DNA from: Phycomyces blakesleeanus NRRL 1555(-)
Lineage: Eukaryota > Mucoromycota > Mucoromycetes > Mucorales > Phycomycetaceae
Assembly (NCBI RefSeq): GCF_001638985.1
Contig: NW_017265151.1
Location: 559,757-623,756 of the forward strand
Reading direction: 5' to 3'
Length of the DNA: 64,000 nucleotides
The translations under genes and the position numbers were made by a program. Shown here one piece after another: positions 43,498-55,044 of the stretch. Below the pieces are notes generated by a model that saw only the letters and a program-made list of their open reading frames with translations, did no database searches and was not told where the DNA came from. The first letter of the stretch is position 1; the number at the start of each line of letters is the position of its first letter.

Positions 43498-46400
43498 CTA
43501 ATATTCAATTTTTTTAGATAAAGGTATTACTAGACATTTAAAGTCATTTGTTATTGTAGGCCTATATTTTGCTACAGCAACTGGTGAGTACAATCAGTGG
43601 ACAGGAATGATGTTCTCATAAGTTAGCAAACTGGATGGTTCTTGCCACAATTCAATTTTTTCATTTTTCAGTGGTTGGACCTTTCCTGACAAGTAACTCG
43701 CATACCATTCAACAAAGGCAAAAGTATGAATAATATCAATGTTACCAAAGTTCAATGTGTGTTGAAATAGATATAAAATGCGGCCAGGAAATGCAGAAAT
43801 GTCTTCACTTTTCTTTTCGACAAAAAGGGCTTGAAAGTAAGACCCAGAAAAATACTGTTGGCCAAGAAGAGATATCTGCTTGGCTTTTATAATACGATTA
43901 TTAACAAAAATCTGGCCAGCACAGCAATCTGAGTAGTGACCAAAAATATTGTGACTGTTGTACGCGTCCCTATAATATTGATATAAACACTCGTAATGCT
44001 CTTTGCACATGACAATTTTTGGCTCGACCTTGAATGACAGCATATCTGATGGCAAAGGTTCACATCTCATAACTGATTTTCGAGGATTCATAGAGTATTT
44101 GATAAATGTGAACAATATAAACGAGCTGCTTATTGAAGAAGGTTGCTCTAAAATAACTTGACTGTGAGTGATGCTATGTAGAAAATTAACTGTGCTTGCA
44201 GAGAATTTCTTTTCAAAAGATTAGATGTAGTTGCCAACGTACGCCTTTTCCAAGAAACGTTTCATCATAGTTACTTCGAATCTACTCTTTTGATTTGTGT
44301 TGAGATTCTTAAGCAACCCATTATATTTTTCAAAGCTGAACAACCAGAAAGCATAAATTGGGCCAAAATCATTAATACACTCGCCCAGATAGAGATGTAA
44401 ATGCATGTTTGGAGTGACAGGGAATTCTTTATACAGCTTTTCAAACTCTTTACAGAACGATTGGAGATGGGCGTGGGCACTGGATATGGTCAGGAGTAAC
44501 AGAGGGTTCTGTGAGTAAACGGCAAGCATTCACAAAAAACATCCAGTTGGAAAGATGCTTCACTGGAAGAATGTGCTTCAGAACAAAAGGAGAGTAAATA
44601 AGGCACCACAATTTCCACTCGTCAGCTTTTATGAAAGAAAATTTGTCAGCTATCTTTTTGTTGATACGTGCATAGTCAGGTGGAACAACAACACCATTTT
44701 CCAGATCTTGCATGGCCAACAGAGCTTGGTTGTCAAAGTACTCTAGCTCTTTCCAAATCTGCACCATGCGCTTGGCAGTTCAAAGAAAGAGATTGTGCAT
44801 AGGGTCAATGATTGTACACCAAACAGGATCAAAGTATGTAAGCAAATGAAGTTGAGACCATTAAGTGTCATTGCTTCTTTCAAGTCGGATACGCTCAGCT
44901 GCATTTTTGGCTTCCTTCCACTTATTGGCATAATCCAGATTTCCGGCCTTTGTACGTTTGGTTCATGTGGAATATTCAAATCCAGAGAAGTCTACCTGGG
45001 TAGTCTCGGGTATCACGGTAAACTGACATTGGCACTTGTGGCATACACATATGCTTGCATGTCCTGTGAATCCAGATGTCTTTCTTGCAGCAGGAATATC
45101 ACACGCAACACATATTAATGCAGCACAGACAGTTATATTTTCATTGCTATTATCAGACATCTTCATACCAGTGTACAGTTCAAGCAATTCGTCAACAAGT
45201 GGCTTCAAGTAATTGTTCATACTATTGGTCCTGGCATCATACCAACAAGAATAATGTTTTCTGACTTTAGACGTTCACTTCGAGGGAGATTGTTAATTGA
45301 CAGATAAATGGCACCACTGGAATGAGTTTGTCCATCAAAAGGTTGGAACCAATCGATGTTTAGAGTCAGCATTAGAGACCGGGCATCATCAACAAATCGC
45401 TTGTCATTATTGTCTTTGATTTCATTCCACATTGCGCCATCGTATATGTCCATTTTTGTTTCTGCAAGTTTTTGACGATTTCTCCAAAGGTTGATTCGGT
45501 ATTTGAAATTTGGTGTTAAGAAATGTTGTTGTAAAGCGTGTTTGAGAGAACTGTATGGATACACCATCACTGGAGAAGAACGATTGCCACTTGTAGATTT
45601 AAATAGGGCGTTGTTGCAGGTATTTGAATGAGTGAATAATTTGAATGTGCAATTTTTTGTGCTTGTGTTTGGAGGATAAATTGTATGATATTTTGAGCAT
45701 ATCACATACACCGTAATTCCGCCTGTTGCTGTGTTGAAACCTGTGATGTGTTTCAAGCTGTCAGTTGTCAAGGGAAGAGCACCAGTAAGATCAAAAAGAG
45801 AGAGAAGAATATTGCAAAATTCGATGAGGATTGATCCACTATTATTCACCAGAAACACCAAATGAAAGATAACAATGAAGATAGCCATAAAACGGATATA
45901 GACAGGCATATTGTTCAAAGGATACTGATGAGCTACAAATACAAACATTTTAGTTAGATATCAAATCAAGTGTTATAATGAAAGAGTTTTAGGGTTTGTA
46001 AAAATTCATACCATGCATTTTCACTGAGCTCAATGCAGGATCTTCAAAGGTCTCATCTTTCTCAAAACCAAAGCTTGTTCTGCTCTCCTCAATATTATTG
46101 CCATCAATAACAAATGACTGCAGGCCTGCGTCTTCTGAAAAAAAAATCGCATCCTCTTGGAGTAAAGGTATGTGAATTGGCTGAGTATATTCATTGTCAA
46201 TTAATGGATTGAGAGTAATAGCATAATCTATAATAATAAAAAACTATTAGACGTCAACTTTTTTTTTCCACTTTGTTTTTTTTCTCTTACCTTTTTCATT
46301 GACATTAAAATCAACATCAACATCAGAATTATAGTCTATTTCCATACGATCAACATTTTCATTTCGCATATCTATTTAATTGAATAATTTATGTTAAATT

Positions 46401-46586
46401 CACAAGAATAACATTTTTTTAATTATATTATTTACCCATTGCACTGGCTGCCAAAACTGGTGCACCATATTGTTTGTAATGTTGTTTTGCATTTTGCTTT
46501 CTTTGACGCTTTCCAGATGGATTAGACACTGTGCACGGAGTACACATGCAGATAATATAATCGTTTCTTGTTCAATTGTTAGACAT
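43498..46586 (-). pseudogene. CACTA-3 Tnp2-like transposase, heavily decayed
   Basis: Exon 1 near 46586 has the CMCTPC cysteine motif but a TGA at codon 5. A central acidic exon (about 46228-46010) follows, then the main exon from about 45930 (NNMPVYIRFMAIFIVI). Landmarks: MDIYDGAMWNEIKD, LTLNIDWFQPFDG, VACDIPAARKTSGFTGH, DPMHNLF, NMHLHLYLGECINDFGPIYA, FEKYNGLLKN and a C-terminus LVIPLSKKIEY. At least four frameshifts (near 45222, 44970, 44770, 44500) and a TGA (near 43594) break it. It is clearly more diverged from CACTA-1 and CACTA-2 than they are from each other. Confidence 0.8.
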
Positions 46587-46589
46587 AGT

Positions 46590-49400
46590 GATATTATAAA
46601 TTAATAAAAAGGTATGGTTTTTGAGATTTTTTAATCATGGTCTTTATATAGTGAAAAATAAATTATAAATAGATAGAATACTGCTCCATGTCATGCTTCT
46701 ACTTTGCCAAGTTTTTCTTCAAGACATCTACTGCGCATTTTATCACAACATCATTCATACATTGCTTAGTCAATTTTCAAGATATATGCTGCGCGCATTA
46801 TTAAAATAACATCTTCTCTTTCCATAGTATTTTTTATGCAAACCCTATATTAGGATTTATGACAACTTGTATATTACATCCAAAATTCTGTGAAAGGAAT
46901 TCTCCCTCTCACAGCATGTGATTTTTTTTAAATAAAATAGCCCTTTATATGAAAAGGAAAAATCACGCAAAAATATTGCCGCAGTAAAAATGAAATAACA
47001 ACCTCTGCTTTTTCCTCTTGATATATTTTCACTTTGAATACATTGAGTAAATATTTGCTCTTCCATTTATATTTACATCATATAAAAAATACTGTTAATA
47101 CATAAATTATTCATTTTAAAGAAAAAAAACTTTAAGAATATCTATATCTTATTCAATATTATATTAATTTTCATATTAATATTTTTTAATGTAATATACA
47201 ATTATATTAAAGAAGTGTAAAACATAAAGAAAATAAAAGCAATGTTGTAATTTCATAGCCAGAGAAAGTGATGGTGGTGTAATTTTACAGCCAAAAAAGA
47301 GCGATCTGAAATTACAACATACAAAAAACAATAAAAATTAAAATTAAAAAAAATTGAATATTTTAGTAAGACATTTAAAGGGATTTTAGAAACTAATATT
47401 GGCGGACTTTTGCAGTGTGGGACGACATGTCACAACAAACTGTTAAACAAACCCACCAAGTAGACTGACCTTCCAGTACCAGACACCATGGCATGGCTAA
47501 ACACCTTATTTGCTTACAATACATGCTATAAAATATCGCATGTGGTATGTGGTTGTGTGTAGAAGATGTACAAGAAAAGATAAATGTATGTAAGAAGAGG
47601 AATTGAAAAGAGGAATTGAGAAATTAGATTCGATATCAGATAAATTGGGGTAATAAAATAGTCTATTTGTTACCAAATAGACCAGTTGAAGAAATGAAAA
47701 GGGAAACTAATACTAAGGTAAAAGTGTAAATAATTTGAATGATTAGAGAAATAGTTAAGCTAAAAGAAGTAAAGTAAATAATACTAATTCTAAAGAGTTA
47801 ACTATAGAAACAAAAATATTTACTAGAGTAAAGAATCTTACTGAAAGGAAATTTACTATAATAAATTTACTGAGATAAATAAGAAAAGGGGAAATCCAGA
47901 CAAAATAATAAAATAAAAGGGGATAGTCAATCTTCCACAAAGACGTGACAGAAAAATAAATAAAACGGAAGAAATTTCACAAGAGAGATCAGAGATAATA
48001 GACAGCGTCTTGAAAAAAACTTTGTATCAGAAAAATTTGACAGTTGTTTATTGATTGATTTTAGAGAGATATTTATATTACTTTATAAATAAAATATATG
48101 GCAAAAATAGGCTAGATAAAACTCAATAATATAATTGTAAATAAAAATATATAAAAAAGAATTATATATATATTTCATCATAAAAGAAGAAATAAATGAA
48201 GTTATAATATATAACTACAAGAAAAGGAAAATATTGAAAAGAAGTATACTATAAATAAAGAAAAAAGCTATTCAGTTAACAATTTTTAGTAAAGTAGTAT
48301 TTGAGAGGAAGCGTCACATTTAGTGCACAGGAATAAAATAAAAAGAAAACAGAGAAAACAATTTTGGGAAAAATAAAGGGGAAAAGATTTTAATTTTCAG
48401 AAAATAGGTTTCTGGAAAAAGGCGATTTTGTGAAAATGAAGAAAGAAATTAAAATTAAAATTAAAATTTTTGAAGAAAAATCAAAAAAGGGGTTTTCAAA
48501 AGAATGTCTGAACTTGGTAGAATATGGTTTTTGGACTGAGCCCAGCAACATCACCACATCACGTGTCAAAAATGATGCGTGTAGTGCTTGTGTTTGTGAT
48601 AAATGTTGCCAGGTGATATTATCACAGTTTTTGAGATTTAAATGGGTTTTTAAATGTGAAATAACATTTCTTTTCCATAAGAGAAAAAAAGACAAACTCA
48701 AAAGAGAATGTAGAATTAAAGATAATAAAATCAATAAGAGAAAAATATGAGAAAAACAGTACTATTGATCAATCTCAATAGACTTGACTCAATATACTCA
48801 GGTAATCAAACAAGTAAAATATCAACAGTATTAAATATTAAGAGAACTTGTTGTCAGAAAATAAGATGAAAAAAAATCAATGCTTATTAAATACAATTAT
48901 TGCGATATTTATAGTTTTGCAATTGACTTGTTGAATAATTAAATAAATAAAATTATTAAAAAAATATATAATAAAAGTTATATAATTGACAATCTATTAA
49001 ATGTGATTTGTTCTTTACTATTATTAAGTATAAATAAAATAAAATAATTATTAAGTCATAATTATGAAGATAATTATGCTTGTAAAAATATATAATAAAA
49101 ATAATATTAATTCCAAGTTGATTTGTTCAGTTAAATATAGTGAGAAAATAAGATATGATATGTAGTTCTCTGAACTTATTGTTGACAAAATGATGCCTTT
49201 TCGTTGTACTTATTGGTGTTTTGCTCTACAAATAGAAAAATTGCTTTTTATTCAGCCTTGGCCGCCATCAGAAAATCAAAAATAATAATAATAATAAAAT
49301 ATACTTTTCTAGAATTACAAAGAATTCTGAAACATCACCACACTGCCGGACAACCGAAATTGTTTTATGTTGCCTATTACTATAAGCGTTTATGTTAATA
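46590..49400. other. AT-rich region without recognised genes
   Basis: Contains the probable CACTA-3 terminus at 47417. A 13-bp inverted repeat TGTTGTAATTTCA / TGAAATTACAACA stands near 47244 and 47307. The remainder is long A/T tracts. A 106-codon frame at 48430-48750 has a cysteine cluster (CSACVCDKCC) but no partner motif, and the opposite strand is equally open; I cannot call it. Confidence 0.4.
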
Positions 49401-49406
49401 ACAATG

Positions 49407-49477
49407 GCGCGGATGGTTAAGTGGTATAATCTTCGCCTGCCACGCGAAGGGCCCGGGTTCGATTCCCGGTCCGCGCA
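49407..49477 (+). tRNA. tRNA-Gly (GCC)
   Basis: A 71-nt cloverleaf: acceptor GCGCGGA pairs with TCCGCGC plus discriminator A; the anticodon arm TTCGC-CTGCCAC-GCGAA gives anticodon GCC; the T arm CCGGG-TTCGATT-CCCGG is perfect; the D arm contains TGGTTAAGTGGTATAA. Internal A and B boxes (TGGTTAAGTGG; GGTTCGATTCC) are canonical. No CCA is encoded and there is no intron. It is the only recognisable non-transposon gene in the window. Confidence 0.97.
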
Positions 49478-49513
49478 TCAATTTTCCAACTTTTGTCAGA
49501 GTTGTTCTGCTTA

Positions 49514-50256
49514 ATTTTGGTGATATTGTCGTTCCTGATCTGGGATGGTCTTCCTTTTACTATAGCAAAGTCAAAAGGTCAAACCCACTGGGGATCGGAG
49601 AGTATATGTAAAATCGAAGAGAGGATAAAAGGTCCTTTTTATTGATAGGAATTGAATTGTCTTATATAGTTTTCTAAACTAATACTGCGCATTATCCGCA
49701 GTAAACTATTATACTCTATTTAATTACAAGAGAAGTCCTTTTACTGCGGTTGATGCTCAGAAGATGTTACTGTGGTTAATCTTTACAAGACATTACTGCG
49801 GTTCGTTATCTATGAGGTATCTTTGACATACAGAACTGCTGCGGTCAATTATCCCGATTTCTCGGATTCATCAAAATAATGTCTGAAAATATGTCAAGTC
49901 TCTGTCAGATGTCGGACATTATTTTGATAAATCCGTAAAATCTGAAGATAGTTAACCGCAGTACTTCTTTATGCGCAGTAATATCTTCCTGAGCATTAAC
50001 CGCAGTATAATGACTATTTCTTTAATTAAATATAAATAATAACTACTGCAGATAATGTGCAGTATTAGTTTAGAAAACTATATAAGACAATTCAATTCAT
50101 ATTAATAAAAGGTATCTTTTATCCTCTCTTTGATTTTACATATACTTCTTGATCCCCAGTGGGTTTGACCTTTTGTCTTTGTTATAGTAAAAGGAAGACC
50201 AACCCAGATTGGGAACAACACAGAGTTGACATCAGTAACCAAAATCGGGATTTACA
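49514..50256. repeat. ~740-bp imperfect palindrome with LTR-like arms, next to tRNA-Gly
   Basis: Two inverted arms of about 340-370 bp meet near 49880-49900 (GGATTxATCAAAATAATGTC and its inverse). Each arm, read outward from the centre, has repeated ACTGCGGTTA-type motifs, a TATA-like CTATATAAGAC, an AATAAAAG polyadenylation-like signal, then GATCCCCAGTGGGTTTGACC and GGAAGACCA. The order TATA, poly(A) signal, boundary resembles an LTR, so this may be two LTR-type fragments head to head. The left arm begins about 37 bp after the tRNA. Confidence 0.7.
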
Positions 50257-50289
50257 AGCAATCAGTAATGATTGACTTGGTAGGATAAA

Positions 50290-50640
50290 AGATCTTGACT
50301 TTGCTGATTAGTCTTTCACATATGTTTTAGATGTTTAAGATGGTGAATATACTTGTAGAAGATATTACTGGACAACAAGCATCTAAGACATATTATCGTA
50401 GCTATTCTTTTAGCCAGAAATCAATTATCATTTTGTATAAATAGTCAAGAAATACATTTAATAAAAAGGCATCTTTATTCTTATCTAAAAACCATTCTTA
50501 AAAACTTAACGATCCCCAGTGGTATTGATTCTGCGACTTAGTTACAAGTGCCAGAAAAGAAATACCAGATCAAGACCTGACATCTCGACTGGGTGTATCT
50601 TTCTATTATTTTAACTTGTATAAGTTTTGATAATAGAGCA
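50290..50640 (+). repeat. LTR-like segment related to the palindrome arms
   Basis: Contains TTTTGTATAAATAGTC, then TTTAATAAAAAGGCATC, then GATCCCCAGTGGTATTGATT, the same series as the palindrome arms. TGGTATTGATT after the putative LTR end could be a primer-binding site, since many Ty3-type elements have TGGTAT here; this is weak. No gag-pol coding sequence follows. Confidence 0.35.
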
Positions 50641-50926
50641 CTACCAACTAGGACGCTGTGAATAAATAGGAACAGATAGGAATATAGAGAATTGAATGGT
50701 TTTTATTGATAAAAACACTGTAATAAATGGCAGACATTATAACTCCATGACCATATAATTTCAATAAGTTTAAAATCTCCAAATTGGAAGCAGTGTTACA
50801 TTTCCCGGACTCACCAGATTTTTTTTGGTTCGGCATTTTTTGTTATTATTATTGTTTTTATTATTTCAGGTATATCTTTCCCTTCACTTACGCTTTCCCC
50901 TGTATTCAAAACCTTTGCACTCATAA

Positions 50927-53291
50927 TGAGCAACTCCAACCACACCCAATTATCCATCAATAACATTAATGATGATCATATGATCTGAATTGCCCCAGAT
51001 TACAAGATAGTCAATTCCAAAGTCACTGAGACTTTTGCTGATGAAGAGAAATTTACTGTTTGGTTTGAAAACTCGGCCAAGAGACATTCCAACTGGAATG
51101 TAACCAACACTCACTTTTCTCAGGCTACTGGTACAGCTAGTTCTAGAGATGTTGTATCAACTGTATACTTTGTTTGTGACTATCAAGGCTTCCTCAAGAA
51201 GGCCAAGGTTCAAGAAATGGCTGGAAAGCCAAAAGCAAAGAGGGTTCGAACTGAATCCATCAAGGACGGCTGCAAAGCCAAGATTACCAAAAAAACCTTG
51301 CATGATGAGAGTGTCCAGGTAGATTATCTGTGGCAGCATGCAACCCACCAGCCTGAAAAGGTTCAAGAGATGGTGCGGTCAAGATTCCCATCTGAGGTCA
51401 AGCAGTGGATTGTCTCCCATGTAGACAACAACATGGATTGGAAGGCAATCAAAACTTTGCTTCGAATCAACCCTCAGCGCTTGGATGAGGTAATAAATTT
51501 GTTTTCTTTTATCTTAATTACTAACTTGATTGTGTTATAGCTCGAAGCAGGTATTGATATTTCCAGCTTCCCAATGTCTCTTCACATTAACTATTATAAT
51601 GTTCAAAACGTCATCAATGCACATCTGAACAACCTTTCAAGACGAAATGCTATTGACAAGACAAGCATTGAGCAATGGATTGAGTTCTTGCAAAAAGAAA
51701 AGAACTATCTGGTTCACATTGTCTTCCATGAGGGTAATGAGCCATACCTTGTTTCGTGAATCTCTCCTTGGCAGAAAAAGATATATTATTTAATTTAATA
51801 ATCATTTAAAATATAATATTATTAACTGTTCAACAGATTCTTAAGTCAGTAGATGAGTGGTGCATCGACTCAACTCACAAGACCTGTAAATCTTTGGTAG
51901 ATTCTAGCAAGCACTCGTATCTGTATACAATAGTTGTGAGAAGCAACATTACTAACAAGGGTGTTCCTGTTTGCTTCTTTGTGACAAACGCAGAGTTTAT
52001 CACAACCTTGTTGCAATGGCTCAATTGGATTAAATCCAACTGTAGCCTGCGTGTCAAGCACATGATGATCAACTGCAGCCCAGTTGAGATCGGTGTCTTG
52101 GAGGAAGTCTTTGGCCAATCTGTCTAGGTCCTTTTGTGCCACTGGCACATCAAGAGAGCATGGGAGATGCACATCAAAAAAGATGTAAATTATGTTAATA
52201 TACTTATTTTTAAATATTACTAATAATTATTTATATTTAACTAATACTGTAGGTAAAAATTACTGGAGCCACCCACAAAAGCAAGCATAAACAGGATGCA
52301 GTTTGGGTGGCTCTCAACTTGCTGATGCATACCGGAAGTAAGGAGGCATTTAATCAGCAATACGAGGAATTTGTTTCCAGATTTGCTGGCCATGTCAAAT
52401 TTGTGGCATATTTTGCCACACACTGGCATGCTAAGTGTGACCTTTGGTCAATGGCCTGGAGAGTAGTAAAACTACTATAAATATCAATGTATTGTTTATG
52501 AACTATTTGTTATTATTATTAGGATGCTAGATTCTACACGAACAATCTGATTGAATCCTACCATCACATCTTGAAAGCTTACTACTTGGGCAGATCAAGA
52601 TACTTCTGGGTTGACTGGTTGGTTTACATGCTCTCCCAAGTAGTTGAGCATGACTATAGACAAGTGGGTCTCAAAATCATGTATGGGTTCAAACAGCTTG
52701 TCTTGACACACACTGAGATGGTGAAGAAAAAGAAGGCATATGATATTGCTCATGAAGATGCTCTTGGCATGGTTAAGATCATAGAAGACAATTTGGTAAT
52801 TAGATATAACTTTTTATATGTTAAATGTAATAATATTAATGTTGGTTTTTATTTATTTATTTTAGATCTACAAGTGTTGCTCCTTTACTGACAATTCTGT
52901 TTGGTACGAGCTCTTGGTCAAAGAGGAAGTACTGTCAGTCTGCTCTTGTCCAGACCCTAATCATTTGTGTAAGCATATATTTTTGGTCTGCAGAATGATG
53001 GGACTCCAATATTCTTTGACCAAAAAGCTTTCTATTGCTCAGAATTGAGAAGTTCAGATAGTTGACCGAAGTGAGGAGAGTGCTTTGGCACAGAATAGAC
53101 TGCGTGCTCTGGAGTTTGTTGAGAGACATAACATTTTGATCAATAAGATCACTCAAGCTGTTGGTGAAAGAAATGCCATGGCAAGAGATACTGCCTCTGG
53201 AATGGACATCACCAGCCAGATTTTGGAAGATTGTTTGTCTTCTTTGAAAGAATCTGGTGTTGCTCCCCAGAAGAAGTATAGAAAACAATAA
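50927..53291 (+). pseudogene. MULE-2 transposase, multiple stops
   Basis: Exons read MSNSNHTQLSINN, a FAR1-like segment (FADEEKFTVWFENSAKRHSN), the MULE core (CIDSTHKTCKS; MMINCSPVEIGV; LLCHWHIKRAW; TNNLIESYHHILKAYYLG) and a SWIM finger (CSCPDPNHLCKHIF near 52938-52982), ending KYRKQ at 53291. Stops at about 50987, 51757, 52125 and 53046 interrupt it. The second catalytic aspartate is N (INCSPVE; MULE-1 has IDCS), while the acidic residue lost in MULE-1 is kept here (IESYH). No terminal repeats or target duplication were found. Confidence 0.8.
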
Positions 53292-54053
53292 AAATATATA
53301 TAGAAATAATAATAAAACTATTCAAAACATATTGGATCAATTGTCTTTCACTTATATCTTTTGAAAAAAACATGGTATCAAATATAAAATAATTGTTTTT
53401 TTTTTAATAATCTTGAAAAAAATACAAAGTGCTTTTTAATACTGCTTTTTTTTGTTCGGCCCAGATCTAATAAAGTTTGACTCTCTAGATGGCTGCTCTC
53501 AGTTTTAAGATTTTAAAGGTTTTCCCACTTTGCCCCCCTGGAGTTTAAATATATATTAAAGATCCCCGCTTTCTGATTCTCCTTTGTTGGCTCTTCTATT
53601 GGACAGCGTTTCATTCTTTATTGTATAAAGTATATTATATAATCAATTACTTTTATTGGGTACTCTCTTAAATGTCATTTATTACTTTAATATTTTAGCT
53701 TAGAAAGGAATTCTATTGGACACTAGTAATTTTTTTTTAATGTTACTTTTATGAAAGCAGTTTTTTATTAGATAATATACATGTAAATGTTTGATTATTT
53801 TAATAAATACAAATTTTTATTAGTTATTACAATAGAAGATCATTTTTATTAATCATTTTTATTGGTTGTTATGACAGAAAAAAAATCATATTGTTCATTT
53901 TATTAGTTATTATGACAGAAAAATAAATAATATTGTTTATTTTATTGGCTGTTAAAGCATAACAAAATCTATAGATACAATTTATTGGCTATTTACTATT
54001 TAAAATTCTAGGTTTTCATAGTAAAATATTCTATTCAATTCCACTACACCAGA
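53292..54053. other. AT-rich spacer with loose tandem repeats
   Basis: Between about 53800 and 53990 a motif TTTTATTRGYTRTTATGACAG recurs at roughly 55-bp spacing, three to four times. Nothing else recognised. Confidence 0.45.
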
Positions 54054-54708
54054 TTACTTACAAGACTGTAATCTTTTATGGCAGTCCCTCCAGAGATGTG
54101 CAACTCTTGCAGTTGATGCTCAGTTTCCAAGACACCTAGTGAAGTCTATACTAGAATCCTTCATTATATTTGCGTGCCTGGCACACATTTCTTTCTTAAG
54201 TGCTACTGGTATAGACCCCCAGCTAGGATTAGGACCAAGAGCAATCACCGAAGAATGGGCAGCCATATCATCACATACAAGCTTTGTACACATATTGAGC
54301 ATGACCTTTTCGTTACTTGTTACTTCAATGCCAAGGTCTTCACTTATCATCTTGAAGATATGCTTTAAAGCTATTTCGTGGAATGTGCTCACTGGCTTGC
54401 AGATGATATTAGTACTAGACTATTAAATGACATATTAATATATATTCAACTCGTTTTATTTTTTGTCTTACAATGGTAGAGACAGAAAGCGAAGTATGTT
54501 GGTTGGAAATGTTTCTATTCTCCAGTTGGCTCTGGAGAGCAGTAATCTTCAAATTCAAATCTTTGATGCTCATCTTCATTTCGAGCTTCAACTCTTTGAT
54601 CTGTGCCTTCATTTCAAGTTTAGCCTTTTCTTGGCCTGCCTTCAAAGATAGTATCTCATTGTACATGGCGTGTAGCAAAGAGATAGAATTGTTATCTGTG
54701 TTATTCAT
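54054..54708 (-). pseudogene. Type-II CACTA accessory gene (coiled coil), one stop
   Basis: Exon 1 starts MNNTDNNSISLLHAMYNEIL and contains a strong coiled-coil-like run (QEKAKLEMKAQIKELKLEMK) before a GTAAGA donor near 54474. Exon 2 carries STNIICKPVSTFHEIALKHI, LGPNPSWGSIPVALKKEM, and CLGN-stop-ASTARVAHLW, where TGA probably replaced TGG. It is divergent from the transposase starting at 55045, unlike the convergent type-I pairs. A decayed homologue stands at 58620-59145. Confidence 0.65.
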
Positions 54709-55044
54709 GTTGAGAGCTTGGTTTACCTGAGAAAAAGAATTGTTGTGAAAGAAAGATAAAGGCCAAAACAATTTTCTATTGTCTATTATTAGTTTCATAT
54801 AAATGAGTTTAACCTATTGGTCCAGTCAATATTATTATTGGGCTAGTGTAGTTCTAATAACAGCTATTATGCAATATTTTAGCTTCTGTTTCTGAGTTTA
54901 TATTTGTATCATCTATGTTATTGCCTACTTGTAGTCATTCAGTCTATACAAATCTCAATGCTATTGAGTAGAAAGGCATATTATTTAAAAGGAATTATCA
55001 ATATTCATACTTTTATTCTTAAGTGTTTATTTCCAACCTAAAAA

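Larger units (their letters stand above)
33466..47417 (-). mobile_element. CACTA-3: probable type-I CACTA element with duplicated accessory gene and nested Tc1-D
   Basis: CACTGCAAAAG at 33466 and its exact inverse ending at 47417 are 11-base matching termini of the right kind. They lie 1805 bp before the first accessory start and 831 bp beyond the transposase start, in keeping with the other elements. Flanking triplets do not match (TTT and TGG), so the ends are tentative. Without Tc1-D the length is about 8.56 kb, about 1.75 kb more than CACTA-1 or CACTA-2; the tandem duplication of the accessory gene accounts for most of that. Confidence 0.5.

Noticed and set aside
48430..48750. 106-codon frame with CSACVCDKCC cluster
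   Set aside because: The opposite strand is equally open, there is no conserved context, and the ends are lysine-rich low complexity.
50750..53600. Terminal inverted repeats for MULE-2
   Set aside because: Only a direct similarity (GTTCGGC after a T-run) was found on the two sides, not an inverted repeat, and no 8-9-bp duplication.
53710..54050. CACTA-like pentamers as ends of the type-II elements
   Set aside because: No inverted partner with more than five matching bases and no flanking duplication.
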